Positions 1 through 10,354 of a stretch of DNA of 64,000 bases are shown piece by piece. Positions within the stretch are counted from its first letter, which is position 1, and every line of letters begins with the position of its first letter. The notes under the pieces are model-generated. The model did no database searches, was not told the origin of the DNA, and worked only from the letters and a program-made list of their open reading frames with translations. The position numbers and the translations under genes were made by a program. Source of the stretch: Charina bottae (Eukaryota; Chordata; Lepidosauria; Squamata; Charinaidae); contig JALMGJ010000005.1 of assembly GCA_023362775.1 (NCBI GenBank), positions 37,629,463-37,693,462 on the forward strand. The letters run 5' to 3'.

Positions 1-636
1 CACTTTCTGCCATTAGGGTGGTATTGTCTGCATATCTGAGGTTGTTGATATTTCTCCCGGCAATCTTAACTCCGGCTTGTGATTCATCCAGCCCGGCATT
101 TCTCATGATGTACTCTGCATATAAGTTAAATAAGCAGGGTGATAATATACAGCCTTGTCGTACTCCTTTCCCAATTTTGAACCAGTCGGTTGTTCCATGT
201 CCGGTTCTAACTGTTGCTTCTTGACCCACATCCAGGTTTCTCAGGAGACAGATAAGGTGGTCTGGTACTCCCATGGTATCCAGTTGACATGATTCAAGCC
301 ACAGACTGTTCCACCTGGATGACTGAGAACCTTCATCGACAAAATCCCATCTCTTTAAGACTTTGCCACAGTTTGTTGTGATCCACACAATCAAAGGCTT
401 TAGCGTAGTCAATGAAGCAGAAGTAGATATTTTTCTGGAACTCTCTTGCTTTTTCCATGATCCAGCGAATGTTGGCAATTTGATCTCTAGTTCCTCTGCC
501 TCTTCGAAACCCAGCTTGCACTTCTGGTAGTTCTCGGTTCACATACTGCTGAAGCCTAGCTTGTAGGATTTTGAGCATAACCTTGCTAGCATGTGAAATG
601 AGCGCAATTGTACGGTGGTTTGAACATTCTTATACT
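1..636 (-). pseudogene. BovB (RTE) LINE fragment, part of the reverse transcriptase
   Basis: Read on the - strand, this encodes the BovB reverse transcriptase from the segment before the palm (KILQARLQQYV, then AGFRRGRGTRDQIANIRW) through the motif A block FIDYAKAFDCVDHNKLW (around 340-580) to the motif C block RYADNTTLMAES at the window edge, where the YADD is changed to YADN. The match to the copy at 53.8 kb stops at about 636, so this is a 5'-truncated insertion whose 3' part lies outside the window. The frame is interrupted at 275-344 by a foreign Penelope-like piece. Unlike the two BovB copies at 55.7 and 59.0 kb, it keeps a sense codon (TCA) where those have TGA. It is non-functional. 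Confidence 0.9.
275..344 (+). mobile_element. Short Penelope-like element 3'-tip inserted in BovB
   Basis: About 70 bp match the outer tip of the long arms of the Penelope-like elements in this window (compare 29489-29552), with the block CCAGTTGACATGATTCAAG followed by GGATGACTGAGAACCTTCAT. TCCCAT occurs on both sides (269-274 and 345-350), and the BovB reading frame resumes directly after it. This is therefore a separate small single-armed insertion with a 6-bp duplication. Confidence 0.75.
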
Positions 637-1334
637 GGCTGTCTTTCTCTTAGACTGGCATTTTCTCCTGCTGGCTTGCCAAATGTGATCTTCCCCCTTT
701 TTCTTCTTCAGGTTTCCAATAAAAGCCATCTGTGATAAGTAGAACCATCTCTCACTGTGCATATTCTTCCTTCAGTGGGTCTTCTTCCACAATCCTTACT
801 GACTTCAATAGTCCCTGGATTCTCCTGGAACCAAGAGCAGGCCTTCAACTACCAACACTGTCTGGAATCCAGTTTGGTCTACCAGCCATTACATCTCCGC
901 CTTTCCTACTCTCCACAAGTGTTTTCTTTTTAAGTCTTCAGCTTTGTCCTACTCCTTGCCAGCACAGCAGCAGCTGTCCTCTGCTAAAGGAAAAAAAATT
1001 ACCTCTCTATTCTCAGGATCTGCTGTCAGTGAAAAAGAACAACACATCTGGCTGGTTGTATCCTGGGTCAGGATAGCAGAGAGCCATGGGTGACTGCATG
1101 CTATCACATGTACTCATGTTAAAATTATGTCTTCTCCCTTAAGCAAAACAAATCCAAAGACAAGGAGTGTAAAATTTGTTATACGTTGCCACATATTACA
1201 TCAGAATATAGGCAATACAGGAATCAGCAATGGGGTTATTGTTCATTAATTATTAATTAATATATTATTAATTAATATTATTACTTACTATTAATTAATA
1301 TAATTTTATGTGGATAATATAATGTAAAATACAA
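637..1334. other. Intergenic, no gene recognised
   Basis: Ordinary sequence without a conserved reading frame. A very AT-rich stretch made of TTAATTAATA-like units lies at about 1240-1335, immediately before a SINE. Confidence 0.6.
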
Positions 1335-1668
1335 TTAACCAGTTTGGTCTAGCGGTTAAGGCAACGGGCTAGAAGCCAGGAGACTGAGAGTTCTAGTCCC
1401 GCCTTAGGCATGAAAGCTGGCTGGGTGACTTTGGGCCAGTCACTCTCTCTCTCAGCCCTAGGAAAGAGCCAATGGCAAAGCAGGAGACTGAGAGTTCTAG
1501 TCCCGCCTTAGGCATGAAAGCCGGCTGGGTGACCTTGGGCCAGTCACTCTCTCAGCCCAACTCACCTCACAGGGTGGTTGTTGTGGGGAAAATAGTAGGA
1601 GGAAGGACTATTTGGTATGTTTGCCGCCTTGAGTTATTTATAAAAATAATAAAGGTGGGATAGAAAAT
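1335..1668 (+). mobile_element. tRNA-derived CORE-SINE (MIR-like) with internal duplication
   Basis: The head AGTTTGGTCTAGCGGTTAAG resembles a tRNA box A and GTTCTAGTCCCGCC a box B. The body has the MIR-type core GGGTGACCTTGGGCCAGTCA, and the tail reads CTTGAGTTATTTATAAAAAT followed by an AAAT repeat. The stretch from the end of box A to the core is present twice (about 1380-1470 and 1480-1555), so two partial copies are fused. Other copies are at 9.9, 24.0, 26.2, 37.2, 42.3 and 50.7 kb. Confidence 0.8.
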
Positions 1669-1925
1669 AAATAAATAAATAAATAAATATTAATATAATT
1701 ATATATTATATTGTTATATAATGATTAATTAACATTATAATTAGTTGCTATTGCTAGTATTGTTTTCTGCCAGCTCAAGAATGGATCATTAGCATTTTAA
1801 CTTGATGATGGAAACAGGCCCTAAAATCTAGTATATTTAAAACTAAAATGATGGTGAGACTTCTGTAACAGGGAAAGCAAACTAGCGGAAGTTTTTAACC
1901 ACATTATTCTGTTTACATGGAGATA

Positions 1926-3547
1926 CAGTCAGGACCAGAAATATTGGAACAAGGATAACTGTTTTGGCAGTTGGCCTCTGTACACCACCACATTGAAGTT
2001 GAAAGGAAACATCCAGATGGGAGCGAAGTCAGGACTTTCAGCTGTAATTCAAGGGGTTTGACAAAAGTGGGGCACTAACCATTCAGGAAGTACAGCCAGT
2101 GGCATACACACACACCCATAAGTAATGGAATGAATGGCTGACAATCAGCTGCATGGCCAGGTGTGGCCTGTTTCCTGGGTACCCCATGACCAATCAAGCA
2201 GATAAAAGGCCTGGAGGTGGTTCTGAGCATTACATTTGCATTTGGTAGCTGTTCACTGGAACTCCCAACATGAGGTCCAAAGAGGTATCCATGTGAGTGA
2301 AGGAGGCCATCATTAGGCTGAGGAAACAAAACCAACCCATCAGAGAGATGGCAAAAACATTAGGAGTGGCCAATACAACAGTTTGGAACATCATGAAAAA
2401 GAAGGAACTGGCAAGCTCAGCAACAGCAAAAGGCCTGGAAGACCACAGAAGACAACTAAAAGTGGATGACCGCAGAATTCTGCTCATGGTGAAGAGGAAC
2501 CCTTTCACAACATCTAGCCAGGTCAAGAACGTTCTTGAGGAGGTAGGCATGTCATTGTCAACATCTACAGTCAAGAGACGGCATTATGAATGTAAATACA
2601 GAGACTTCACAACAAGGTGCAAACCACTGGTAATGCTCAAGAACAGAAAGGCCAGATTAGACTTTGCCAGCAAACACCTAAAAAAGCATGCCCAGTTCTG
2701 GAATAAGATTCTTTGGATTGATGAAACCAAGATTAACTTGCACCAGAATGATGGGAAAAGTATGGAGAAGGAAAGAACAGGTCATGATCCAAAGCATACC
2801 ACATCATCTGTCAAACATGGTGGAAGCAGTGTTATGGCATGGGCATGTATGGCTGCCAATGGAACCGGGTCACTGGTGTTTATTGATGACCTGACTGCTG
2901 ATAAGAGCAGCAGGATGAATTCTGAAGTGTATAGGGCTATACTTTCTGCTCAGATTTAACCAAATGCTGCCAAACTGATAGGACGCCACTTCATATTGCA
3001 GATGGAAAACATACAGCAAAAGCTACCCAAGAGTTTCTCAAGGCAAAGAAGTGGGATGTTCTTCAATGGCCAAGTCAGTCACCTGTTCTCAACCCAAAAG
3101 AGCATGCTTTTAACTTACTGAAGACAAGACTGAAGGCAGAAAGACCCACAAACAAGCAGCAGCTGAAGGCAGCTGCAGTAAAGGCCTGGCAAAGCATCTC
3201 GAGGGAGGAAACTCAGCATTTGGTCATGTCCATGGGTTCCAGACTTCAGGCAGTCATTGACTGCAAAGGATTTTCATCCAGGTATTAAAGGCGACCCTTA
3301 TGTTTGTAATGATGTTGGTTTGTTCCATTACTTATGGGCCACCAACGATGGGTGTGTGTGAGTGTATGCCACTGGCTGTACTTCCTGAATGGTTAGTGCC
3401 CCCCTTTTGTCAAACCCCTTGAATTACAGCTGAAAGTCCTGACTTCGCTCCCATCTGGTTGTGTTTCCTTTCAACTTCAATGTGGTGGTGTACAGAGGCC
3501 AACTGCCAAAACACTTATCCTTGTTCCAATATTTCTGGTCCTGACTG
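1926..3547 (+). mobile_element. Complete Tc1-like DNA transposon (inactive)
   Basis: The element begins CAGTCAGGACCAGAAATATT and ends with the reverse complement, directly flanked by TA dinucleotides (1924-1925 and 3548-3549), the target duplication of Tc1/mariner transposons. The terminal inverted repeats are long, roughly 195 bp (1926-2118 and 3350-3547), and nearly identical. A decayed transposase gene lies between them. Confidence 0.92.
2270..3288 (+). pseudogene. Tc1-family transposase pseudogene (DD34E type)
   Basis: The frame starts at ATG 2270 (MRSKEVSM) and meets TGA at 2294, then runs on through the paired helix-turn-helix DNA-binding region (KEAIIRLRKQNQPIREMAK, then TTVWNIMKK) to the first catalytic Asp in WIDETK at about 2716. 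A TAA follows AILSAQI at about 2957. The region that should hold the second catalytic Asp (DNDPKH in the family) is garbled by a small deletion near 3002-3020. The third motif reads SPVLNPKEHAF, where the family has SPDLNPIEHAF. The C-terminus ends at TAA 3286-3288. Transposases of this family cut and paste the element by its inverted repeats; this copy cannot. Confidence 0.9.
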
Positions 3548-3549
3548 TA

Positions 3550-4041
3550 CATGAATGTGGCAATAGATGATACAGCTGATGAATGTTCTATGTTTTAACT
3601 AAGTAGGTACTGTAACTCATAGCCTGCAAACTGCACACCATTGTTTGCAACCAGAAGAGACTCCAGGGCATCACCTACTTTTCCCAGAGGATGGTGGGAA
3701 ACAAATGGCTGTTTTCCTGCTGCTAATGGCAGCAAGGAAAGGACAAGAATGGCATTAGCATTCACATCAGCTGGAAAGGACGGGAATATGATTCCTTCTG
3801 GCTATCAGCAAACTTGCTGGATTGCTGCTTCTCCTTTTCTAATGACGGCATTGACAACAGTAGTTACCTAAAACAGGATTACTAGAAAAGGGGGATGATA
3901 GTTCCCTTCCTTCTAATGATTATGTATATTCTGACTATGTGGATTATGTTTGTGGTTTATAACCTGGAAATTAGATGCATTTTCAAACTGAAAACCTTGC
4001 TGCAATTCTGTTTTAATGTAAACAATAAGAAACTCGTAAAC
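3550..4041. other. Intergenic, nothing recognised
   Basis: No conserved frame, repeat end or RNA gene was recognised between the Tc1 element and the hAT MITE. The short open frames look like chance. Confidence 0.5.
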
Positions 4042-4049
4042 ATTTAGAC

Positions 4050-4311
4050 CAGAGCTTTCCAAACTGTGTGTCGTGACACAAAAGTGTGTCGCCACACACA
4101 CTCTGGTGTGTCGCCACACAACCCGGAAGCGCTGATCATAATCAGCGCTTCCGGGTTTTCCCGCGGCGACACACCAACTGCAGCGCGCAAAACCCGAAAG
4201 CAGCAGCAGCGCTTCCGGGTTTTTGCGCGCTGCCGCACTTCCGGGTTTTCCCGCGGCGACACACCAACACCGGTTGGTGTGTCGCCGCAGGAAAAACTTT
4301 GGAAAGCCCTG
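4050..4311. mobile_element. Fold-back hAT-type MITE, copy 1
   Basis: Starts CAGAGCTTTCCAAACTGTG and ends CTTTGGAAAGCCCTG (inverted ends). It is flanked by the exact 8-bp duplication ATTTAGAC (4042-4049 and 4312-4319), the hAT hallmark. The interior is GC-rich and nested-palindromic: GTGTCGCGACAC-like arms, an ACCCGGAAGCGCTGATCAT hairpin, and CCCGCGGCGACACACCAAC blocks in both orientations. It encodes nothing; open frames on both strands arise from the palindromes. Confidence 0.92.
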
Positions 4312-4435
4312 ATTTAGACTCTGACTCCCTTGAAGCCCAGCAGGGCATTTGTGGCAATCTGAAAAAGATCTGGACCAAAATTAATTCCTGAGCATAAGTA
4401 TTACAGTAATATCATTAAAAGAAACTATCAAAGCA

Positions 4436-4970
4436 CATTTATTTATTTATTTATTTATTTTACGTATTTATACCCCGCCTATCCCCTCCCTAGATCGAGG
4501 GCTCTAGGCAGCTTACGTACATTGCAATTTCATATTTATACATCCATATATAATTAACAATGTTTACTGTGCGCTAAGGGAGGGGGTAAAGGAACCGACT
4601 CTTCTTCCGTAGGTATTGGACTACATGTCCCAGGATACCTCGCTTCCGAGTCGGCTGCTGACGTCCTGGATGTCGCCGTTCGGGATCTGTCGTCCTCCAC
4701 CGCCATTCACAGGATTCACGGGATCTTCTTTCGTTCCGAGGCGACCCCCGACAGGACGCCAGCACATTCTCCCACTTAAGGTGGTACCCATTTATCTACT
4801 CACATTTAGCTTTCGAACTGTTGGGTTGACAGGAGCTGGGGCGAGTGACGAGAGGTCACCTCGCCATGTGGGGATTCGAACTGCCGACGTACTGATCGGC
4901 AGTCTCTTACAGCTCAGCGGTTTAACCCACTGAGCTACCGCGCCCCTTTAACCCACTGAGCTACCGCACG
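4436..4970 (-). mobile_element. tRNA-derived SINE (Sauria-type head) with LINE-like tail
   Basis: On the - strand the head reads GGTAGCTCAGTGGGTTAAA (box A) and later CAGTTCGAATCCCC (box B), a tRNA-derived RNA polymerase III promoter. A body related to the SINE at 48.4 kb follows. The 3' end is near 4436 in ATTT repeats after a TATACCCCGCCTAT block. About 20 bp of the head (TTTAACCCACTGAGCTACCG) is repeated twice at 4920-4967. Confidence 0.75.
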
Positions 4971-5640
4971 TCTATGTATATACAAAAAACAAGTATTTCA
5001 AAGCTTCTCTGAAAAGTTGTTCTTTTTTTGGCTGATGGATGAGCTGAGGCTGATTTTCCCTTTACTATAGTCTTCTGAGTAACAATAGAAGAATGAGTGA
5101 CTGCGCATAGACACGTATTTGTAGCACTGTTAAAAAGCAGCATGGAAATATTCTATTATGAAAGACAAGCAAATCTGCAAACAGCTATAGATTCAGATAC
5201 CTTTAACAAGTATCTAGTAATTTCTGTGCCTTTATGCATATAAAAATCTTTGTTGGATTGCCTTGATGGCCTTAGTTGCTATCAAGGAAAATTATGTTGT
5301 TTACCAAGAATAATGAATTAAAAAAAACATTTAAGAGAAAGGATGTCCTTTTCAATGGGTACAACAGAATAGCATAGTGTTTTAATAACGAAGGCTGGAA
5401 GAAAATTTTAACTGTTCTAAAATTTTTAAAAAGTGTGAAAAAATAGTTTTATACATTTTCAAAGGTAGACATCATAAAAACCATACAGAATGAAGACCAG
5501 TGTAATAGTCTCTGTTAAATAGGAAAACAGTAGTTTGTCAAAAGGTCATATTGTAAAATAATGCTAAAGCATAAAAAAGATGGACTTCACAGGATTACTA
5601 CAAGTATCACACAAATCGCTAAACCCAAGTTACCAAAATA
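4971..5640. other. Intergenic, AT-rich, nothing recognised
   Basis: AT-rich DNA with no recognisable exon, repeat terminus or structured RNA. Confidence 0.5.
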
Positions 5641-5643
5641 TGA

Positions 5644-6150
5644 TTGCTGTTTACACTATTTATTTATTTATTACTGGATTTATAAGACCGCCCAGCATGA
5701 CTGGGCAGTGTACAACAACAAAAAACTAACCATAAACCAAAAAAGAACCACATAATGTTAAAACATACACAATATATAAATATGAATATGAAATTCAGAA
5801 TATGAAATAATGGCCAACACCATAATAAAAACAACCAAAAGGGGACTCCATTCAACTGGCCCCAAATGCTTGGGGGAAAAGCCAGGTACTAATGGCTTTC
5901 CTAAAGGCGAGCAGAGTGAGGGCCAGGGTATATTGAGGGGGAGATTGTACCCCCAGAGAACAGAGGCAGCCACTGAAAAGGCACACTTCCTAGGTCCCAC
6001 AAGGTGACAGGATTGAAGAGAGAGAACCTGGAGCATGTTCTCCTTGTGGGAGTGAGTGGGGCAAGCAGATGTTCTTGGGAGAAGGTGGTCCCACAAGTAA
6101 CCAGGTCTTATGCCATGTAGGGCTTTAAAGGTCATAACCAGCACAATTGC
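5644..6150 (-). mobile_element. L2-type LINE, 3' end
   Basis: The - strand encodes the C-terminal L2 block: TFKALHGIRPGYLWDHL, then RKCAFSVAASVLWGYNLPL. This corresponds to the conserved KALHGLxPxYL...RAFSVAAPxLWNSLP tail of L2-clade polyproteins. The 3' end lies near 5644 with ATTT repeats and CTGGGCAGTGTACAACAA. It is 5'-truncated and not functional. Confidence 0.8.
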
Positions 6151-6196
6151 ACATATAACCTGTTATGCAAAACCAATGTCATATTATGGCCTAATA

Positions 6197-6471
6197 CAGA
6201 GCTTTCCAAACTCTGTGTCGCGACACTTTTATGTGTCGTAACACAGTTTAGTGTGTCACAACACAACCTGGAAGCAGCGGTGGGGGCGTGCACGGCGGTG
6301 GCGCAGGGGTGTGTGTGGGGGCAGCAGCAGCGACGACGGCAGCGGTGTGCCATCAGCGCTTCCGCGTTTTAGCGGAAAACACGAGGCTGCTGCCGTGCAC
6401 GCCCCCGTCATGCGTGCCCCCGCGCTGCCACTGTTGGTGTGTCGCCAACGGCGGCAGTTTGGAAAGCACTG
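6197..6471. mobile_element. Fold-back hAT-type MITE, copy 2 (second subtype)
   Basis: Starts CAGAGCTTTCCAAACTCTGTG and ends AGTTTGGAAAGCACTG, with duplications GCCTAATA (6189-6196) and GCCTAATG (6472-6479), one mismatch. The ends match copy 1, but the interior is a different GC-rich segment (GGGGGCGTGCACGGCGGTGG) shared with the copy at 10.4 kb. Confidence 0.9.
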
Positions 6472-6479
6472 GCCTAATG

Positions 6480-7469
6480 TGATAGCCTCATTCACACAAT
6501 ATGCAAAAACAATTACTGGGTTCACAGAAAAGGCTGACCCTCATCCTACCCAATTATATTTTAGCTCAGACTAGTATGTTGTGCAAACCAGCCTCTGTGG
6601 ATTTTCTTTTTCATTACACTAAAGGTGAAAAAAGGGGTGAAACAGGGAGAAAAGCAATATGCCTCCGCTCACTCCATCAGTAATGGCTCTGAGAAGCAGT
6701 TTAGATTTTTTCCCCTTGCTTTAAAACCTGAATGCTCTTGTTTGCAAAGGAGTTAGCCGAGATGGCTGCTTCTATCTAATAACAATCCTAAATTCCTTCA
6801 GTGATCTGTAATCACCTGCCAGACTCAAGATTAGCAACAAAAAATTTGGTTGTTTATGGAAATGAAACCTCAGGGATACTACATCTTTTCAGATTTCATT
6901 GCATTTGTTCTTGTAACTTGGTTTATTCTTTTTATCTTAAGCCACTTTGGAAACATGTCAGAATTCTCAGACAAAACAAAACCTGGTTTTTTTATCCCCA
7001 CTTGCATTTGAACTGACACTGATGTTATGCAGGCTGCAGATGTTTGGATGTTGTACACTGACCTAGAATTCATTCTTCTGAAGAGAGATAATCAAATTAA
7101 TAGAATTGATCTGTGTGCTTCTTTTATCCAGCCCCTTATTTCCCCATAATACAGATTTCAGGTAACTTGCACGTTGAACACTGTGTGGAGGAAGACAACT
7201 GTCTGAGCAGATACATTTAATTCACTTTATATTCACTTTGCTCCCTGTACCTAACATACTTCCGGAAACCCATCATAGACACAGTGCTATAGTGGACTGC
7301 ATTTGTTACCTTAAACGAAGTTGTTTTTGGCAATACTTGGTTGTGACTAGTTCCTGGGATCAATATGGGAATGCATGGGTTCCTCCATGATTAGAGGCAA
7401 GGGCACTCTGCCTATGTTCAGAGAGACATTATTATGCACTTCAAACATCCCACCCTAATAAGCACGGTA
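6480..7469. other. Intergenic, 5' side of MSL2; nothing recognised
   Basis: Unique-looking sequence. I looked for a divergent gene (PCCB lies upstream of MSL2 in mammals, from memory) and saw no exon-like frame. Confidence 0.5.
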
Positions 7470-7705
7470 CAGATTGAAGCCGTAGCTCGGGATCAGGCAG
7501 GGACCAGCCTTTCGAGGACGTTTCGCTAGAACTAATCGGAGATCGAGGCGGCCGTGGTGTTATTTTTCTGAATAGCGGAGCGAACCTCAGATGAGGCCCA
7601 GAGAGGGCGCAACCCAGGGCGGAACCCCATCCTGCTTGCTCTCTCGGCGGCCGTAGTGTTCAAGAGGACGCGAAGGGGGTGGGTGCGATGAGGTAGAGAA
7701 TGGCC

Positions 7706-7715
7706 GCGCATGCGC
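7706..7715. promoter_or_regulatory. NRF1-type binding site
   Basis: GCGCATGCGC is the perfect palindromic NRF1 consensus. It lies inside the CpG island 567 bp upstream of the MSL2 ATG, a usual location for this factor. Occupancy is inferred. Confidence 0.6.
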
Positions 7716-8282
7716 AGTAGCGAACCTAAGCGGCCGCGGTGATGGCTGCGCAGTGACGGTTGGATCTAACGGTTGCTATTGACATTGGAGCTGGGCGTGT
7801 GGTGGATGGCTCTTGCGCGGAGGGCGCCTGGGAGCAGCGAAGCCGTTAGCTCTGTGGAAGAGACGCAGGGAACCCCGTGGTAATGTGGACGCGCTGAAAC
7901 TCTAGGCGGAGGAGCCTCCCCCGCCCCTACCAGAGCCGGGCCCAGGCCGTCGCCCTGCGCTGGGCTCGCGGATCCTGCCACCGCCCCCCGATGCGGGGCC
8001 TCCCCTCCGCCTGAGGCGCCCTGGGAGGGCGAGGGAGCAAGGCCGGCATGGCCGGCCGCCTGGAGTAGTCCCTGGACAGCCGCCGCTGGTAGCAAGGAAG
8101 AGCTTCGGCGGTGGCAGTGGCGGGGGCGGGGGGAGCAGGCAAGTGGAGAAAAGCAGGCCCGGCCCTGGCTGTGACGGCGCATCGATGCGGGGCTAGGAGT
8201 GCAGCCGCCCCTCGGCTTGCCCTGCCTGGGCGCGAAGCCGCGCTTTCTTCTCAGCCCGGAGCCGTTGGCCTCAGCGTCTGCG

Positions 8283-8427
8283 ATGAACCCGGTGAATGCT
8301 ACAGCCTTGTACATCTCCGCCAGTCGCCTGGTGCTCAGCTACGGCCCCGGGGAGGATCCGCAGTGCCTGGCCGAGATCGGCAAGCTGCTGCCCTACTTCC
8401 GGCAGTCGCTCTCCTGCTGCGTGTGCG
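8283..8427 (+). CDS. MSL2: MSL2, coding exon 1
   Basis: Encodes residues 1-48 plus the first base of codon 49, starting MNPVNATALYISASRLVL and ending LPYFRQSLSCCVC. This is the conserved MSL2 N-terminus, including the first cysteines of the RING finger. The donor is TGCG|GTGAGT at 8427/8428. The exon ends in phase 1 and joins exon 2, whose first two bases complete Gly49, so the RING finger is split between the exons. MSL2 is the E3 ubiquitin ligase of the MSL histone H4K16 acetyltransferase complex. It acts in the nucleus, binds MSL1 through its N-terminal region, and modifies H2B. The start is chosen because it gives the family N-terminus within the CpG island. Confidence 0.97.
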
Positions 8428-9439
8428 GTGAGTGAGGCGCTTTCTATTGTTCTGGGCCGCGGGCGAGCCGGCACCCTCCTTCTCCCTCCCTCCTTGTCTC
8501 CGTCAGTCCGTCCGTCTAGTTTGCTCTCGCCTCCCCTGTTACACCCACTGAAATGGGCAGGGAGCAATGCCGCCTTCTTTTAGGGTAAACCTCGCCAGGC
8601 GAGAGACGCATGCCCTCAGGTCTTACTCTGTCCTCCAGGGAGTTTTGAAAGTTTCCTTCTCTTTTGTCGTGTTTTAGAAACTGCTTCACAACTGAACTTG
8701 CTGGCCCTTTGAGAAGATTTTGTAAATGAAAACTTGGCTGGATTCTCATGATACAATAAAACAAAACTATATGTTAGTATTGTGTGTTGTGCAAACTCAG
8801 TCCCTATAGTTATAGTGTGTTTCGTGTTAATTTCAAAAAAAAATAGGCTAATCGAATAAACTATGACTAACTTACCTATGGGTATATGTGTCCTGCATCC
8901 ATTACTTACAAACCAAGCAGAATTCGAGTAACAATTTAAATATATACAACTGAAATGCTATTATTTAAATCCTTCGGTATAGTTGGCTTCTGAAATCATT
9001 CGGAATAGCTAACCTTTTAATAAACCTTCATAATTGGGCTTTATACTTAATTTATAGCCTTTATTTGCTGTTCTAGAAGGATAGCTTATGTTTACATTTT
9101 TGTTGTGGCCTGCCTCGCATTTGTGATACCTTAAAAATTCAAAGTGCATACCTTTACTCAATTAGAAATAAATATATTGTATTACAGTAAGAGTATTTAG
9201 AGTTTCTCTTTAGAGTTTTTGGTGTGTTATGTGACTTTTGTGTATTATGTTAAGACTAGAATATGAAGTAGAACAGGTCAGGAACAGTAATGTTCATAAA
9301 ACTATTTCAACTTTCTAAGACAATCTGCACTGAATTTCAAGTGGCAGCTCTGTCTTCAAAGTGAAAGGGTGATATAAATGGGTGAATCACAGTTTAAGTG
9401 GTTTGGGTCTGTATTTTATATATCGGATAGGTTTTTTAA

Positions 9440-9540
9440 TGTTATATTGTTTGTTTGTTTGTTTGTTTATTTTTGCTGTATGCTGCCCAGAGTCATGTTG
9501 TTTGAGTTAGGCAGCCCTATGAATTAATTAAATAAATACT
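9440..9540 (+). mobile_element. L2-type LINE 3' tail
   Basis: TGCTGCCCAGAGTCATGTTG followed by GGCAGCCCTATGAATT and TAAATAAAT is the typical short L2/CR1 3' tail in squamates. Only about 100 bp remain. Confidence 0.6.
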
Positions 9541-9929
9541 TGTGGTAATTTAAGATTACAGTATGAGGTTTTGTTCATAGTAGATGTTTAAGTTTATTTA
9601 AAATGCAGAATGTTTGCACTGTCACTAATACTATTTATGTGTTAACTAGCTTATTAGTGCCAAGAAGTTTGTGCTGTCAACACCACAACTTTATGAAGTC
9701 TGGGATAATATCAGTGCCACTTCGTGTATTTCCTGCATATAATTTCGTTTTGCCTTCATTGTTTCTAAGCCATTTGTACACCTAATAACACTTCATAAAT
9801 CTCATGAAGTAGATATGAATCCAAACTGCCTCTCCCAACCCATATGTTATTTTTTTAGGTGTCACAAGGTTTTGTGGTTGTTTTTGTCATAATTAAGAAT
9901 TAAAATATGGCCAATCATATCTGTATTTG

Positions 9930-10147
9930 AGAGCCAGTTTGGTGTGGTGGTTAAAGACACTGGGTAGAAACTGGGAGACTGAGTTCTAGTTCCACCTTAG
10001 GCACAAGGCCAGGTGGGTGACCTTGGGCCAGTCACTCTCAGCCCTAGGAAGAAGGCAGTGGCAAACTATTTCCAAAAACATTGCCAAGAGAACTGCAGGG
10101 ACTTGTCCGTGTAGTCGCCAGGAGTCAAGACTAACTTGAAGGCACTT
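9930..10147 (+). mobile_element. CORE-SINE with a different 3' tail
   Basis: The head GAGCCAGTTTGGTGTGGTGG and the core TGACCTTGGGCCAGTCACTC match the other CORE-SINEs here. After GGCAAACTATTTCC the tail reads TTGCCAAGAGAACTGCAGGG, then AGTCGCCAGGAGTCAAGACT. This is unlike the TTATTTATAAAAATAATAAA tail of the others, so it is a separate subfamily using another LINE 3' end. Confidence 0.75.
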
Positions 10148-10354
10148 CTGTATTTCCTTTATTTGCTGTTGTAAGCTGCATGGAATCTGTGTGATTTGAC
10201 AGTATAAGATCTTTGCTGTAAGTGAATAGAATAATATTAGGGACATAATACTTAGTGGAAAAAAGAATAAGGTCATCCCAATATACTGATGCACTCTGCT
10301 TGTTTTAGTACATAGCTAGCAAAAGAAAACAAAACCTACACAGACATGCTAGAG

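Larger units (their letters stand above)
7470..8560 (+). promoter_or_regulatory. MSL2: CpG-island promoter and 5' UTR of MSL2
   Basis: GC content and CpG density rise sharply at about 7480 and fall after about 8560, enclosing the MSL2 start codon at 8283. No TATA box is evident. A perfect palindromic NRF1-type site GCGCATGCGC lies at 7706-7715, with GC boxes such as GGGCGGGG near 8125. This fits a TATA-less housekeeping promoter with dispersed start sites; the exact start cannot be read from sequence. Confidence 0.8.

Noticed and set aside
1340..1410. tRNA-gene-like box A and box B sequences (also at 4.9, 48.6 and 50.7 kb)
   Set aside because: They are SINE heads followed by SINE bodies and LINE-like tails, with no complete cloverleaf.
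4044..4391. Frames of 72-101 codons on both strands
   Set aside because: Palindromic MITE sequence gives near-identical peptides on both strands; the same peptides recur at 18.3 and 20.3 kb.
6480..7469. Search for a divergent gene such as PCCB upstream of MSL2
   Set aside because: No exon-like conserved frame with splice sites could be found in this interval.
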